A DNA stretch of 11,107 bases from Verrucomicrobiota bacterium (GCA_023410155.1 JAEYQF010000145.1:1-11107); one strand, 5' to 3'; shown: positions 1 through 7,499, numbered from the stretch's first letter. Notes: generated from the letters alone by a model not told the origin. Made by a program: numbers and translations.

Positions 1-22
1 GGGTATGAAGCGAACCTGGCGG

Positions 23-54
23 AAAAATCAGGCGGCAATCGGAGCGACAGCCGC
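23..54 (-). terminator. possible intrinsic terminator overlapping the PEP-CTERM stop codon
   Basis: Read on the minus strand, GCGGC (50-54) can pair with GCCGC (32-36) across a 13-base loop. The TGA stop (28-30) follows, then five T residues (23-27). The stem is short and the loop long, so this is a weak candidate. Its position at the exact end of the gene is the main support. Confidence 0.25.
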
Positions 55-819
55 GGCTTGGCGGCGCTGGCGGGTGCGAGCCACAACCAAACCGGCGACC
101 AGAACCGCGCCGGCGATCGAGGCGATGGTCGAAGCTTCGGGGACCGGAACGAGCTGCTGGTTGCCCGGGACGACGGAGATGGCGGCAAACACGTAATCGT
201 TGGGCAGAAGATAAGAGAGCGGCCCCAAGTTCGTGTTGTGGACAAAGCCGTTTGTAAACGTGCTCGCGGTGTTGTCGCCCAGCGCGAGATTGGTGTCGCC
301 GCTCACGTAGGTGAGCATGAACCCGTAGGTCTTGGAGGCGTCGGTCAGGTAGCCGAATTCATTGTGCACCAGCTGGGAAATCACAGACGTGAAGTCGAAC
401 GTAACGCTCGCGTTGCGATACGTCCCGTTGTTCACCTGTTGCTGTGTTTGAGGATCGATGTAACTCAGGGTATTGGTCCACGCAGCATCGGCTGATGCGG
501 GAATGGTGATGGTGCCGAAGTCGACTGTGGTGTTGGTGACAAACCCCCCATTGCCATTCCACTCGCCAAATTTGGCATTCAAGAGGGTGTCGGATTGGGT
601 AGAGTTGGAGTTCGCAGAGCCCGTGAAGAAGTTATAGGTGAGACTCGTCACGGCCGAAACGTTGGTGAAAACCTGCGTCTTGGAAGATGAATCCAAGAAG
701 GTCGTGGTGCTGCCACCATACCCCGACTGCGTTTGGTAGGTGACGATCTGAGACTTCGCAGAGAGGACAAACGCGAAACAAGTCGCGGCGAGGAGCGAAA
801 ATAGACTGGAAGTTTTCAT
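28..819 (-). CDS. PEP-CTERM sorting domain protein (secreted)
   Basis: A 263-residue exported protein of unknown specific function and the probable substrate of the exosortase encoded just upstream. Seen: a signal peptide at about residues 1-21 (lysine at residue 2, hydrophobic stretch to about 20, likely cleavage near the S-A-K-S segment). The middle is rich in Ser, Thr, Asn and Gly, as in extracellular or surface proteins. The C-terminus is tripartite: the VPEAS sorting motif (residues 226-230), a hydrophobic helix (about 231-247) and the basic cluster RTRQRR (248-253). About ten further residues (Q, then AAAVAPIAA) follow the basic cluster, a rather long tail for this class. Known of the family: exosortases cut near the PEP motif and the protein ends up outside the cell or in extracellular polymer. 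The ATG start is supported by the signal peptide. The gene lies 78 bases after the exosortase gene on the same strand. The middle domain matches nothing I recognise. Confidence 0.9.
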   Translation of the reverse strand: MKTSSLFSLLAATCFAFVLSAKSQIVTYQTQSGYGGSTTTFLDSSSKTQVFTNVSAVTSLTYNFFTGSANSNSTQSDTLLNAKFGEWNGNGGFVTNTTVDFGTITIPASADAAWTNTLSYIDPQTQQQVNNGTYRNASVTFDFTSVISQLVHNEFGYLTDASKTYGFMLTYVSGDTNLALGDNTASTFTNGFVHNTNLGPLSYLLPNDYVFAAISVVPGNQQLVPVPEASTIASIAGAVLVAGLVVARTRQRRQAAAVAPIAA

Positions 820-828
820 ACCCGGGTA
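819..828. promoter_or_regulatory. 10-bp palindrome TACCCGGGTA over the PEP-CTERM start
   Basis: The perfect palindrome TACCCGGGTA includes the A of the minus-strand ATG start codon and the nine bases before it. It could be part of an operator or a small RNA hairpin at the ribosome entry site. The sequence alone does not decide which. Confidence 0.35.
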
Positions 829-832
829 AAAC

Positions 833-849
833 CCCTAGATCATCTAGGG
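833..849. promoter_or_regulatory. operator-like palindrome CCCTAGAT-C-ATCTAGGG
   Basis: Two perfect 8-base arms around a single central base (841) lie 13 bases upstream of the PEP-CTERM start codon. The symmetry and the 17-base length fit a dimeric DNA-binding regulator. In the transcript the same arms would form a hairpin whose 3' arm covers AGGGG, the only Shine-Dalgarno-like run before this start, so control of translation is also possible. No other copy of this palindrome was found in the window. The assignment as an operator is inference. Confidence 0.5.
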
Positions 850-897
850 TGTTTGGCAACCAGAAAGATGCTCCGGCCTACCGGGAACGTAAAAAAC

Positions 898-2460
898 TTA
901 TAGACCAGCCTCGGTCCTAACAATGTCGCGAATAGTGGCTGACAGTGCGGCAGCGCTGTCTCCGTCGTCGCCGACTGCTGTGATGCTGACCGTGAGGAGT
1001 TGAGCAGGCTGGTGTTTCCGTGCGGAGCGCACTTCGCGCCAACGCGTCCTCCATGTATCGCGCCAGGAGGCCTCTTCTTCGGCGCGGATCAACGGCGCCC
1101 CTCGCGTGGGGTCCCAAATAGTAAATGCGACAATGAAATCTTCGCCGATCCGCCGGAAGCGATAGACGTGGAACCGAATCGTTCCAAGCGCCCATCGCAC
1201 GTCCAGCGGGGGAAGCGCATCGATCAACTCGCAACCCGACATCGGCAGGCAGACGGTGGGGTTGTGCAGAAACGGGATGGATCGGGCGGCTTGCCCGCGG
1301 CGCCATTCCACGTAGTAAGCGGCGAGTGTCAGTTCGCCCTGGCGCCAAGAACCGGCGGCAAAGGCGTCCGGCCGGAGCATTTCGCGGGCTGCTGTGGAGA
1401 GTGGGGCCACTTGGTAGCTCGGCCCATCGGTCGGGAGTTGAGCCGTCCAGCGGGGCACAGATGCGGTGGCCTGTTGCCCCCGCCAATACCATACGTGCGA
1501 GCCGGTCTCCGCCAGCGCGACGCCGACCGTCACAACTGCAAACCAACGCAATGCGCCGGCAGAACTGCCGCGAACGTTCGATTGGTGCCGCTGCTTGGGG
1601 AGTCGATAGCCTGCCCACCGACAGGCCAGCCAAGCCGTAAGAGCAAGACTACCCAGCATCGCTGACCAGCCGGCGAGATCGTGCGCAGTATCGACCGCGT
1701 CCTGTCCGCCCGAACCGGCGGTAAACGACAGATACAGGACACGAGCCAAGTTTCCGGCTAGCGCCGCGACCGCGCCGACGGCCACCAGCTTCGCTCGACG
1801 CCCCCAATCAAAACGATACCACTCGCCGAAGAACAACGCGATCATCACGCACGCTTGAAGCGAACGGATGCCGCCGCACGCTTGGTCCACGCCGACCCAG
1901 CCGCTGGCGAGCCGCACGCTGGTGCCGGAGGCGAGTGCGGGTTGACCAGCGAGGTTGCTGATCTCGGCCGTGAGGGACGCCATCGCTTCACGCAGCGGCC
2001 CGATCATCGTGGTCTCAATACTGGCGGGCACAGGTAATGTGCTGACCGTTAGCAACAGCGGTCCCCCGATCCAGCGCACTCCTGGCTTGCCGGCCCACAG
2101 CCAAGCGGCTCCGAGCGCGCCTGCAGCCATCGCCGCTGTGTGCAGCGCGGTAAGGGCCGGCCAAAGCGGATAAGGTGTGAGCAGCAGCCGCAGCGGGATC
2201 TGCGCGAAGATCAGCGATACCGCAATCAGCCACCATCGACCGCTCAAGGTGGACAGTGAGACGGCAGCGGGCCGTTCATCCCAACGCTCCCACCAAAGGT
2301 AGAGCATCAACAGCGGAACCGCCCAACTGTGTCCCAAGTCTGGCGCGAGTTGCCACGTCACCGTCATCGGCGCGAGCCAGCACGCCGCATAACCGATCGC
2401 GCACCCCCAGAACGACCAAGTCGCGCGAGCCGGCCCGGGTTGGGCAACAGGCGTTGTCAC
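898..2460 (-). CDS. exosortase with C-terminal EpsI-like domain
   Basis: A 520-residue integral membrane transpeptidase-like enzyme that recognises and processes PEP-CTERM proteins during export. Residues about 13-283 form a series of hydrophobic segments, as in the exosortase/archaeosortase family. The expected catalytic residues are visible: Cys195 in ACGGIRS, Arg240 in GNLARVLY and His260 in TAHDLAGW. A further hydrophobic segment (about 304-316) leads to a soluble part (about 330-520) with the EpsI/DUF3485-like signature HNPTVCLP (399-406). This makes it a fusion of exosortase and the usually separate accessory protein EpsI, an arrangement known in some exosortase subfamilies. The start is GTG, and the first four bases (GTGA) contain the stop of the upstream TPR gene, so the two are probably translationally coupled. 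I cannot assign a numbered exosortase subtype with confidence. Confidence 0.93.
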   Translation of the reverse strand: MTTPVAQPGPARATWSFWGCAIGYAACWLAPMTVTWQLAPDLGHSWAVPLLMLYLWWERWDERPAAVSLSTLSGRWWLIAVSLIFAQIPLRLLLTPYPLWPALTALHTAAMAAGALGAAWLWAGKPGVRWIGGPLLLTVSTLPVPASIETTMIGPLREAMASLTAEISNLAGQPALASGTSVRLASGWVGVDQACGGIRSLQACVMIALFFGEWYRFDWGRRAKLVAVGAVAALAGNLARVLYLSFTAGSGGQDAVDTAHDLAGWSAMLGSLALTAWLACRWAGYRLPKQRHQSNVRGSSAGALRWFAVVTVGVALAETGSHVWYWRGQQATASVPRWTAQLPTDGPSYQVAPLSTAAREMLRPDAFAAGSWRQGELTLAAYYVEWRRGQAARSIPFLHNPTVCLPMSGCELIDALPPLDVRWALGTIRFHVYRFRRIGEDFIVAFTIWDPTRGAPLIRAEEEASWRDTWRTRWREVRSARKHQPAQLLTVSITAVGDDGDSAAALSATIRDIVRTEAGL

Positions 2461-4247
2461 GGCACGACACTTGCGCCGGATTTGTCGACCGCCGCGGTCT
2501 TTGATTTCTCCGGTTTGCGGAGCAGCTCCTCGCGTCCGCGGGTAAAGAGATAGTTCTCCTCGGGCAGGTAATTGACTCCTGCACCGAGGGAGACGGCGTG
2601 CTCCATCGGAGATCCTTGCTTTGCGGATCCGTAGATAAAAGCGAGGTAAGGCTGACGCGGTGGGTAGTCCCGCTCAGCTTCCTTCATCTGATCGACGATG
2701 GCGACGGCCTCGGCCGCGCGACCGGCTTGGGCGAGAGCGTAGGCGTAGCCGAGCGCATAGGTGGCGTTCGTCGGGTCCGACTGATGGAGGCGCATCATAG
2801 TGTCCTTTGCCGGGTTCCAGCTGGAGGTGGGATTTGTCAGTAGCGTGAGGAGCGCCCAATCGTGGTGATAGCGGGATACGGAGCCGTCGCTTTCACGCAG
2901 CTTGGCGACGACGTCGCGCATCGCGGCGGTGTCTTTCTTCTCACGATACGCATTAAACAGCGCTTGGTGAGCCCAGGTCTGGTCGGGGAAGCCGTTGGCG
3001 ATCGCCCAAAGAGTGCGCTCCGACTCCTCCTGCCAGCGCCAGATGGCTGCGAGGTGCTGGAGCAGACGCAGGGTAAGCAGATTGCCGCTCGCCGAGGAGA
3101 GGGCGAGATCCCACGTCTCCCGGCGGAGGGCGGGCTTGCTCGGCGAATCAACCGTGTGCGCGGCGATCGCGAGGCGGATCGTCTCCTTGGGCGCCGCGCC
3201 CCATGCGCCGCTCAGTAGAAGGGCGGTCAGGCGGTCCCAGTCGCCCAGTTGCGCAGCGATTTCGCCTTCGAGAGCGTGCACGGACCGACTGCTCTGGAGA
3301 GCGATCGGCAACTCACTTCTCCAGCTGTCGGCCTCTGCAGCACGGTTCTGCACGAGTAGCCAACGAAGGAACTGGGCGGCGTCCGTTTCATTGCCTGCCG
3401 CCAGCGGTGCGACACGCGAAAAGACTGATTCGAAGGGCTCTCGATCTACCAACAGCTCGAAATTGGCGAGCTGGAGTTGGTCGTTGAACGTCGCGTCGGG
3501 TGCCTCGAGGATTCGAGCGAGGCGTCGCTTCGCCTCAGGGTAGTTTTTCTGTTGGAGCGCGTAGGCCGCGAACTCGCGGTTGATCTGCGGCGCGAGCCGC
3601 GGATCGGATTTTTCCAGCTCCTCAAGCTCTTTTTCTGCGGCAGCGCGTTCGGCCTCACTCGGATGTTTCAAACGCAGCAGCGCATGGGCATGCTGGAGAT
3701 CTTTGTCGTCGGGGAAGCTGGTCCGGAGTTTGGTCAGCAGGTAGTCGGCGACGGGTTTGTCGTCTGTGGCGAGGGCGTAGGCGAGTGCGGCTTTGAGCGC
3801 GGGCGTCTGCGCGGCGACTTCGGCCGGTGTGTTGCTGAGAGCGTCTTTCGCGGCGTTGAAGTCACGAAAGCGCAGGCAACTCAGCACCAGCTTGGCGAGG
3901 TCGTCAGCAGAGTTCGGCTCGATCTGCACCACGGCCCGACGCAGGCGCATCGCCTGCGGTGCGCCCACGGATTCGAACATGTCGGCGGCCACGCGGATAG
4001 TGTCGGGGTTGCCCGGGACTGCTTTGAGTGCGACCTCCAGCGCGAGCTGGGCGTTGAGCGCATCCCGCTTCTCGATGAACTCCCGCGCCTGCGTCAGCGC
4101 GCGGTCCTGTTTCCACATGCGGTAACGGAGAAGAGCCGGCTCGCGTCCGAACCACACGCCGGCGCCGACCACGATGACGAGGCCCCCAACGATAAACTTG
4201 AGGGACCGCGAGCGCCGGCCCGAAGAGCGCGACTGGAGAAGTTGCAT
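2457..4247 (-). CDS. TPR-type membrane-anchored protein of the exosortase operon
   Basis: A 596-residue protein with a basic N-terminus (RSSGRRSRSLK, about 7-17), one membrane helix (about 17-33) and a long, almost entirely alpha-helical remainder. By the positive-inside rule the helical part should lie outside the cytoplasm. Repeated helix pairs with the Ala-rich, Leu/Tyr-spaced pattern of tetratricopeptide repeats are visible near 45-130, 200-260 and most clearly 497-560 (for example YALGYAYALAQAGRAAEAV). Such repeats usually bind proteins. Its place as first gene before the exosortase, with a 4-base overlap, suggests a scaffold for export or assembly of PEP-CTERM products or polymer, but that role is inferred. 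The ATG start is chosen because it gives the basic tail and anchor. No Shine-Dalgarno sequence precedes it. No enzyme motif was found. Confidence 0.85.
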   Translation of the reverse strand: MQLLQSRSSGRRSRSLKFIVGGLVIVVGAGVWFGREPALLRYRMWKQDRALTQAREFIEKRDALNAQLALEVALKAVPGNPDTIRVAADMFESVGAPQAMRLRRAVVQIEPNSADDLAKLVLSCLRFRDFNAAKDALSNTPAEVAAQTPALKAALAYALATDDKPVADYLLTKLRTSFPDDKDLQHAHALLRLKHPSEAERAAAEKELEELEKSDPRLAPQINREFAAYALQQKNYPEAKRRLARILEAPDATFNDQLQLANFELLVDREPFESVFSRVAPLAAGNETDAAQFLRWLLVQNRAAEADSWRSELPIALQSSRSVHALEGEIAAQLGDWDRLTALLLSGAWGAAPKETIRLAIAAHTVDSPSKPALRRETWDLALSSASGNLLTLRLLQHLAAIWRWQEESERTLWAIANGFPDQTWAHQALFNAYREKKDTAAMRDVVAKLRESDGSVSRYHHDWALLTLLTNPTSSWNPAKDTMMRLHQSDPTNATYALGYAYALAQAGRAAEAVAIVDQMKEAERDYPPRQPYLAFIYGSAKQGSPMEHAVSLGAGVNYLPEENYLFTRGREELLRKPEKSKTAAVDKSGASVVP

Positions 4248-4358
4248 GGTTGAAGCAGGAACGGACGTTGATCTCCGCCGCCGCGGCGGATCGTGCTGGT
4301 GCCACTAGTGTGAAACACCCAGCCGTCAGAGCGTCGAGGCAGAATCCGACGCGCTCGC
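4248..4358. other. spacer between exporter and TPR genes
   Basis: This 111-base spacer on the minus strand must hold the promoter of the exosortase cassette if that cassette is independently transcribed. No convincing -35/-10 pair was found. It contains the 12-base palindrome CCGCCGCGGCGG (4278-4289) and the 8-base palindrome CACTAGTG (4303-4310), either of which could be a binding site or chance in GC-rich DNA. Confidence 0.4.
4329..4356 (-). terminator. possible 3' hairpin after the EamA exporter gene
   Basis: Read on the minus strand just past the exporter's TAG stop, GAGCGCGTCG (4347-4356) can pair with CGACGCTC (4329-4336) with a two-base bulge and a 10-base loop. No T-run follows, so it may be a stabilising hairpin or a factor-dependent end rather than a true intrinsic terminator. 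Confidence 0.25.
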
Positions 4359-5252
4359 CTAACTCGCGCGGACAGAGCGGTTTTTCTCGAGCGTCACGAT
4401 CACCACCGCACCGACGATCACGACCGCCGCCACGACGGTCCGCGGTCCCACCGGCTCATCGAGCAGCAGCCAGCCGAGAAAGACCGCCACGATCGGATTC
4501 ACAAATGCATACGTCGAGACGCGCGCCGGCGTGCTGTGCTTCATCAACCACACGAAGGTCGAGAATCCCACCAGCGAGCCAAACGTCACCAGATACCAAA
4601 ACGCCACCCACGATCGCCCCGAAACCGCCGCCGTCTCCCACGCTGCCCAGTCCCCATGCGCGAGCGCGACCACGCTCAGCGCCACGCTGCCGGTCAACAT
4701 CTGCAAGGCCGACGCCATGAACGGATCCGTCCCGCGCTGCGAATGCCGCGAGTAGATCGAGCCAAACGCCCAGAACACGCACGCCGCCAACACCGCCGCG
4801 ACGCCCACCGGATCAAGTGCGCCCTCGGTTCCGTTTTCCCACGGCGCCGCGAGCCACGCCACGCCGCCAAACCCGAGCAGCAGGGCGCCCAACGTGATCC
4901 ACGTCGGTCGCGTTCCCCGAGGCCAGGCCCATTCGGTCAGCACGAACAGTAGCGGCTGGATGCCGATGAGCAGCGCCGTAATGCCGGAAGGGATACGCAG
5001 CTCCGCCCACGCGACCAGACCGTTGCCACCCAGCAGAAGGAACGTGCCTACGATGGCGTTCACGCTCCACTGCCGCGCTGTCGGCCATGCGGCGCCGCGC
5101 AGTTTCAAGAACGCGAACAATACCGCGCCCGCGATCGCGAACCGCACCGCTGCCATCGCGAACGGCGGCATCGTCTCCACCGCCACGCGGATGCCGAGAT
5201 ATGTGCTGCCCCAGATCACGTAGATCGCGGCAAACGCCAGCACGAAGGCCAT
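4359..5252 (-). CDS. EamA/DMT family transporter, YedA-like
   Basis: A 297-residue inner-membrane permease of the drug/metabolite transporter superfamily. Members export amino acids, purines or other small molecules; the substrate here is unknown. The two EamA repeats are clear: about residues 4-135, starting with IYVIWGSTYLGIR (10-22), and about 148-288, with WAFGSIYSRHSQ (161-172) and TYAFVNPIVAVFLGWLLLDEP (247-267). Around ten hydrophobic helices are present, and length and motifs match E. coli YedA-type exporters (about 300 residues). The start is uncertain. ATG at 5252 begins almost directly at helix 1. An in-frame GTG at 5330 overlaps the upstream regulator's stop as GTGA and would add 26 hydrophilic residues rich in Ala, Pro, Thr and Gly. 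Neither has a strong ribosome binding site. It is co-directional with and downstream of the MocR gene, which may control it. Confidence 0.93.
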   Translation of the reverse strand: MAFVLAFAAIYVIWGSTYLGIRVAVETMPPFAMAAVRFAIAGAVLFAFLKLRGAAWPTARQWSVNAIVGTFLLLGGNGLVAWAELRIPSGITALLIGIQPLLFVLTEWAWPRGTRPTWITLGALLLGFGGVAWLAAPWENGTEGALDPVGVAAVLAACVFWAFGSIYSRHSQRGTDPFMASALQMLTGSVALSVVALAHGDWAAWETAAVSGRSWVAFWYLVTFGSLVGFSTFVWLMKHSTPARVSTYAFVNPIVAVFLGWLLLDEPVGPRTVVAAVVIVGAVVIVTLEKNRSVRAS

Positions 5253-5326
5253 CGTTGTAGGCCGTCCGCCTTCTGATTGTCCCGCGCCCGCCGTCGTGGG
5301 CGCCGGTGAAGCATCTTTCCCGGCGC

Positions 5327-6772
5327 TCACGCGAGTTGTTGCTTCGCGAGTTCGCCGACCGCCTGCAGCGCGTTGGCCACGCGGTCGCTCCAGGGCATCC
5401 CGCAGTTCATCCGCAGGCAGCTCCGATAGCGGTCCTTCACGGAGAACAACGCTCCCGGCGCCACGCTGATCTTCTGCTTCACCGCCTCGCGGAACAACGC
5501 GATTGTATCCACTCCGGCAGGACACTCGATCCACAGGATGAATCCGCCCTGCGGCCGGCTCAGCCGTGTGCCCTCGGGGAAGTGTTTCAGCACCGCCTGC
5601 GAGAACAAATGCAGCTGGTTGAAATACGCGCGCCGGATCGAGCGCAGATGGTGGTCGTAACCGCCGTTGCGCAGGAAGTCCGACACCGTCTTTTGCAATA
5701 TCACCGGCGTGCCGAGTGTATTCGTGAACTTGAGACGCCGCACCCGCTCCAGATAGCGGCCGGGCGCGCACCAGCCCACGCGCAGCGAGGGCGCGAGGGT
5801 CTTGCCGAACGACGAGCACAACAACACGCGTCCGTCCGTGTCCCACGCCTTCAGCGGCTTCGGCCGCTTTTCGCCGAAATGCAGGTCGCCGTAGATGTCG
5901 TCCTCGATCGCCGGCACGTCGTATTCGGCGAGCAGCTCGTAGAGCTTCGCCTTCTTCTCGTCCGGCATGCACGAGCCCAGTGGGTTCTGGTAACTCGGCA
6001 TCACCATCACCGCCTTCACGGTGTTGTTCGCCAGGGCATCGCGGAGCGCATCGAGACACAGGCCCGTCCGCGGATCGGTCGGGATCTCGAGCGCGCGGAG
6101 ATTCAGGCTCTGAATCGTTTCCAAGAATCCGAAATACGCGGGCGTCTCGATCGCGACCGTGTCGCCGGGCTTCGTCACGGCGCGGAGCGAGAGGTTGATC
6201 GCCTCCGCGCAGCCGATCGTGATCACGAGTTCGTCGTGAGCGAGTGGCGCGCCGCTTTGCAGGTAGCGCCGCGCGATCTCCCGCGTGAGCGGATCGTAGG
6301 CCCAGTTCATCGCGTAGCGGCCGAGCATCACCGGATCGTTGCGCGCCACCGAACCGATCAATCGCGCCATTTTTTTGTTGGGAAACAGCGACGCATCCGG
6401 GCAGGCCGCGCCAAACGGCACGAAGTCCGGCTCCATCGCCAGCGCCAGCATCTCCGCGGTGAGGTCGTTCACGCCCACGTAGCTCGGCTTCGCCATGGGC
6501 CGCGCCATGCGAGGCTCCAGAGCGAGCTCCGCCAGTCGCGGCCTCACGTAGAAACCCGACTGCGGCCGCGCCTCGAGCAGGCTGCGATTTTCCAACACCG
6601 TGTAGGCCTGGATCACCGTCGAGATGCTCACGTCACGCTGCATCGCCATTCGCCGCACCGACGGCAGCCGATGCCCCGGCCGAAGGGTGCCCTGCTCGAT
6701 CAATTCCTGAATCTCGCGCGCGAGCTCCAGGTAGAGCGGCGCGTGTTCGGGAGGGACGATGGTCTGGATCAT
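5327..6772 (-). CDS. MocR-type regulator: GntR wHTH fused to class I aminotransferase domain
   Basis: A 481-residue fusion of a DNA-binding domain and a PLP-binding aminotransferase fold. Residues about 10-76 are a GntR winged helix-turn-helix (LARE-IQELIEQG, then RLPSVRRMA and the recognition region SISTVIQAYTVLE). Residues about 110-481 are fold-type I aminotransferase. The expected cofactor and substrate residues are visible: Asn263 in YQNPLG, Asp291 and Tyr294 in EDDIYGD, Schiff-base Lys324 in SSFGKTLAP and the carboxylate-binding Arg454 in CLRMNCG. MocR proteins (PdxR, GabR, TauR, YdcR types) sense PLP or PLP-amino acid adducts and control vitamin B6, amino-acid or transport genes. All catalytic residues are kept, so residual enzyme activity cannot be excluded. 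ATG 6772 is preferred over an in-frame TTG at 6805. The leader is pyrimidine-rich with no Shine-Dalgarno sequence. The exporter gene follows directly. Confidence 0.93.
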   Translation of the reverse strand: MIQTIVPPEHAPLYLELAREIQELIEQGTLRPGHRLPSVRRMAMQRDVSISTVIQAYTVLENRSLLEARPQSGFYVRPRLAELALEPRMARPMAKPSYVGVNDLTAEMLALAMEPDFVPFGAACPDASLFPNKKMARLIGSVARNDPVMLGRYAMNWAYDPLTREIARRYLQSGAPLAHDELVITIGCAEAINLSLRAVTKPGDTVAIETPAYFGFLETIQSLNLRALEIPTDPRTGLCLDALRDALANNTVKAVMVMPSYQNPLGSCMPDEKKAKLYELLAEYDVPAIEDDIYGDLHFGEKRPKPLKAWDTDGRVLLCSSFGKTLAPSLRVGWCAPGRYLERVRRLKFTNTLGTPVILQKTVSDFLRNGGYDHHLRSIRRAYFNQLHLFSQAVLKHFPEGTRLSRPQGGFILWIECPAGVDTIALFREAVKQKISVAPGALFSVKDRYRSCLRMNCGMPWSDRVANALQAVGELAKQQLA

Positions 6773-6941
6773 GGTGGGAAAGGAGAGGAGCACAGCGTAG
6801 CGCAACCGCTTCTGCGCAGGCAGGTGTAGCGGTCGGACTTTGGCACCAGCACAGTTTGAGTGACGCGTGCCTGTGATGGTGACAATTTAGAAACGCCTCC
6901 CGCGTGATTGACACGTTTGCCCGAACGCATCGCCTGCTCGC
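6773..6941. promoter_or_regulatory. divergent promoter region between MocR gene and cysteine-rich gene
   Basis: This 169-base gap separates divergent genes and must hold promoters in both directions, plus any MocR autoregulatory sites. It includes a short AT-richer patch around 6881-6894 and a TTGACA hexamer (6908-6913, plus). No matching -10 element at normal spacing was seen, so promoter positions are not assigned. Confidence 0.45.
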
Positions 6942-7499
6942 ATGACCGACATCGATGCCGCTCGCTTCGACGAACTCGCGACTTCCGTGCTGCTCCGCTA
7001 CGCCCGGCAAAACGACTGGGGCGACATTGATCCTGCCACGCTTCGCCCGGCGATCGTGGGCCTGCAAAACGCCATTCGCGGCATGGGCCTGCCGCCGCCC
7101 GGAGCCCGGGGCGAACTCGACGATTTTGTCTTCGATGCGATCCTGCGCGAAATCGAGTCCGCCGGCCCGCTCGAGGAACGCTGGGAGCATCCGGTCCGAC
7201 AGCTCGCGAAAGCGTGTTTCTATCCGGAGCGCGGCGATTGTTGTGAGTCGTATTGCGAGACTGACAAACGCGGCCGCTGCAAACGCCAGTCGCTCGAGAA
7301 AGGCCGGGAGCGCATCAGCGGCGCGCATTGTGTGGACTGCCCGCACTGGACCGAATCCACCCCGGAGGAACACACCGCGTTGCTCGAGCAAGCCTGGCAG
7401 CCCGGTCCCGTGACGTTCGAAGAAGTCCGCGAGCTCTTCCTGCCCGAAGACTACCGCGCCCTCCGTCGCTTCATCCGCACCCTCGCCGCCGCCCGATGA
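6942..7499 (+). CDS. cysteine-rich protein of unknown function
   Basis: A 185-residue soluble protein with no signal peptide or membrane helix. I do not recognise the family. The N-terminal two fifths (1-90) look alpha-helical and acidic, and the C-terminal 50 residues look helical too. Between them lies a cysteine cluster: Cys92, Cys100, Cys101, Cys105, Cys113, Cys130 and Cys133, with His129 and His135 next to the last pair (HCVDCPH). Seven cysteines within 42 residues, including a CxxC, suggest a bound metal (zinc or an iron-sulfur cluster) rather than disulfides, because the protein appears cytoplasmic. Codon use is normal for the window and the reading frame is open throughout, supporting a real gene. 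It is monocistronic, divergent from the MocR gene and convergent with the acetyltransferase gene. No Shine-Dalgarno sequence precedes the ATG. Confidence 0.8.
   Translation: MTDIDAARFDELATSVLLRYARQNDWGDIDPATLRPAIVGLQNAIRGMGLPPPGARGELDDFVFDAILREIESAGPLEERWEHPVRQLAKACFYPERGDCCESYCETDKRGRCKRQSLEKGRERISGAHCVDCPHWTESTPEEHTALLEQAWQPGPVTFEEVRELFLPEDYRALRRFIRTLAAAR

Noticed and set aside
4278..4289. CCGCCGCGGCGG as an intrinsic terminator of the exporter
   Set aside because: It lies about 70 bases beyond the stop codon and has no T-run on either side. In GC-rich DNA a palindrome of this composition is not rare.
5331..6059. Upstream open extension of the exporter frame through the MocR gene
   Set aside because: The frame stays open by chance but overlaps the well-supported MocR gene on the same strand. 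The conserved transporter sequence begins only near 5252.
5306..6829. Long open frame (507 codons) on the plus strand opposite the MocR gene
   Set aside because: The translation is dominated by Arg, His and Gln with no recognisable domain, and it is exactly antisense to a gene with all MocR motifs. It is a shadow caused by GC-rich third positions.
6908..6913. TTGACA hexamer as a -35 box for the cysteine-rich gene
   Set aside because: No -10-like hexamer is found at 16-18 bases spacing, and the implied start of transcription would fall on the start codon.
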